Positions 62,201 through 64,000 of a stretch of DNA of 64,000 bases are shown here, piece after piece. This DNA comes from Amyloporia xantha (taxonomy: Eukaryota; Basidiomycota; Agaricomycetes; Polyporales; Adustoporiaceae): NCBI GenBank assembly GCA_036971615.1, contig JAYKKR010000001.1:186001-250000 (forward strand), given 5' to 3'. Below the pieces are notes generated by a model that ran no database searches, was not told the origin of the DNA, and saw only the letters and a program-made list of their open reading frames with translations. A program made the translations under genes and the position numbers. How positions within the stretch are numbered: position 1 is the stretch's first letter; each line of letters opens with the position of its first letter.

Positions 62201-64000
62201 AGAATCTTCAGGCAAATTTGTCAAGCGTCTTGGGACATACAAAAATGCAATGTTTCATGCGAACCGTGTGCTGCTTCTCCTGCTTTTTATGTAACGGTGT
62301 GGCATACTGACTCGCTCTGGACGTAACATGGAACCCATATCCGCAAGCATGCTGGATCCCTTCACGCGTACCAGGGCATGCTGTGACCGAGCATACTGTG
62401 GCCCTCGAAACGGCTCGCACGTCTATCGCTGCACGTCTGATACGACCGTTGTTGATTTTGGACTCACCCTAGACGTACGTGTGACAGTGGTTTTCAATGC
62501 TGGAACAATTTCAACCTTAATTTAATCCTCGCCGGCGAGCCAAAATAGACATATAATAGAGTCAATATATCCAGTGCGTGGCCTAACACCTTCTCCTCGT
62601 TGTTGTGATGCACAATCTGAATTAAAATGCGGCCATCTCACGAGACCTTCAAATTAGCTGCGATGTGATGTCGGAACGCTGCGTCCAATCTATTCTCACT
62701 CACATCGTCCCACTGTCACTCACATATTATGGGAACTGCATACAGGCAGTCAGCTGCGGGGAGTGAGCCACAGTTGCGATCTTCCGGTGCTAGTCCTTGT
62801 TTGGCTCGACTAATACAAACGCAATCGGTGTTCTCAGCGCTCTCTTCACAGCCTAACTCGATGATCGCAGTCCAGGCTCTCGGATAGTGAAGTATTACCA
62901 GCGGTCATTTATATGGTCTAGTCGTTCGTGCCTCCGTCAAGACATCCCCCGGCTTGATCGACGCTAGTAGTTAATAGTGCAAACGCGCTCTTCCGCAGCC
63001 ACGATTTTCTTGGCGGACGGGTGCGCCTTATAACGTTGTCTTGAGGAACATTAAGTTCGACGGTCGCGTCGCGCGCTCCGTTGAGTTTAATGTGCACCTT
63101 ATGACATTGACTCGGATCGAGCAAAGAATGCCGCATGCAACATAGTAGGTTAGTGCGGCGTTTGACACTCTTTCATAATCCAGATGTTCGGATCGCTTAC
63201 AGTGTGGCCTCGCGTAGCGAAACCTTCTGACTACTGGTTAAATCGAATATATCATCTGTCTGTCCGCTGTTCTATCAATTCGTCGACGATGGGATTCCAC
63301 GAACATTGCGTTCAATTGCGTTATTTCTCCATGACACAGGACTAGAGTAGCCAAATATAAAATATTCCTATGCAATAACGGCATTCATTTTGCATCAGGA
63401 CGGTACACGATTATGCCCATCTCAATATGTGAGCGTTAATTTTCCAGTCGGTTTATAGCTTATATGTGGCCCATCTTCTCAGTGAATGTACAGGGATGCA
63501 CTTGCCGCGATTGCTTTGAACCATGGCTGAAACAACCGTATGTTGCCTCCATATTGAGACGTGCCTTATGGACATTTCCGTGGTAAAACTCAATAGCCTC
63601 GCAAGAAGAGCGCCTCGAAGTGACATGTGTAATGACAGACCGCGGAAGTCTGCCGAGAATTACGACGGACAGCTCCCATCAATGTAGCCGAAGCCATGTT
63701 AAATCTCATAGTGGCCAATAGGTACACTTGCCGCTTCACTGGTCCAGAAGCCAATATTAACCCGCCTACCTGTGCAACATTTGTTCGCGTGCGTTGCATC
63801 TTTTCTTATTGAGCCCCTGGTTGAAAACCTGCTATATGCGTCAATGTATACTCACAGTACATGTTGATTCGGAGACCAAGGATTGATGGATTTTTCCGTC
63901 AGGTGCTATCGGCCGACTGCAATGCGTACTTGAACGATTTGCTGCCGAGACATTATCTTCTGGAAATTATTTGTCTTTATTGTTATGATCATCCCATTCA
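59264..64000. other. Gene-poor right end of the window
   Basis: No confident gene in 4.7 kb. Fragments with some protein character: 60060-60175 (+), where a frame containing SKHYTPNATFRGSV faintly recalls SnoaL/NTF2-like proteins but is interrupted by a stop; 61163-61465 (-); and 61584-61770 (+), which ends at a plausible GTACGA donor. They may be decayed genes. Confidence 0.35.

Overview
This is a eukaryotic nuclear window from a filamentous basidiomycete, probably an Agaricomycete of polypore type. The evidence is genes split by many short (about 45-65 nt) GT-AG introns, TATA boxes 75-95 bp before start codons, and families typical of that group: DUF6533 membrane proteins, cupredoxins, and F-box proteins with an acidic insert. 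There are no operons. Gene spans below run from start to stop codon and include introns. Where I could splice by hand with consistent phases I give the exons.

Layout. 0.8-7 kb: a GH47 alpha-mannosidase (+), a small unknown protein (-) and enolase (-). 7-11 kb is gene-poor, with a LisH-domain gene fragment near 9.4-9.8 kb. 11.1-20.6 kb is a dense housekeeping block: an isocitrate lyase/PEP mutase superfamily enzyme (+), an RWD protein (+), a Tra2-like splicing factor (-), cytochrome c oxidase subunit VI (+), an ankyrin protein (+) and histidyl-tRNA synthetase (-) with an apparent mitochondrial-targeting upstream start. 21-35.6 kb is a head-to-tail triplication. Each unit holds a decayed choline/ethanolamine phosphotransferase gene (-) and a DUF6533 membrane-protein gene (+), facing away from each other. 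36-41 kb: a cupredoxin (-), a broken secreted-protein gene (+) and gene-poor DNA. 41-47.4 kb: a Pumilio-family RNA-binding protein (-) and the AMPK/SNF1 catalytic kinase (-). 49.7-54.9 kb: two paralogous amidohydrolases (-), with a 918-bp transposon-like element between them that has 276-bp inverted terminal repeats and a perfect 9-bp target duplication. 55.7-58.1 kb: an F-box protein (-). 58-64 kb shows no confident gene.

How the genes fit together. The conserved genes are unrelated housekeeping functions: glycolysis, respiration, translation, splicing, N-glycan trimming and energy-sensing kinase signalling. The accessory content is concentrated in the 21-36 kb array and around the inverted-repeat element. 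The most notable observations are the triplicated array with mosaic similarity between its copies, and the Mutator-like non-autonomous element.
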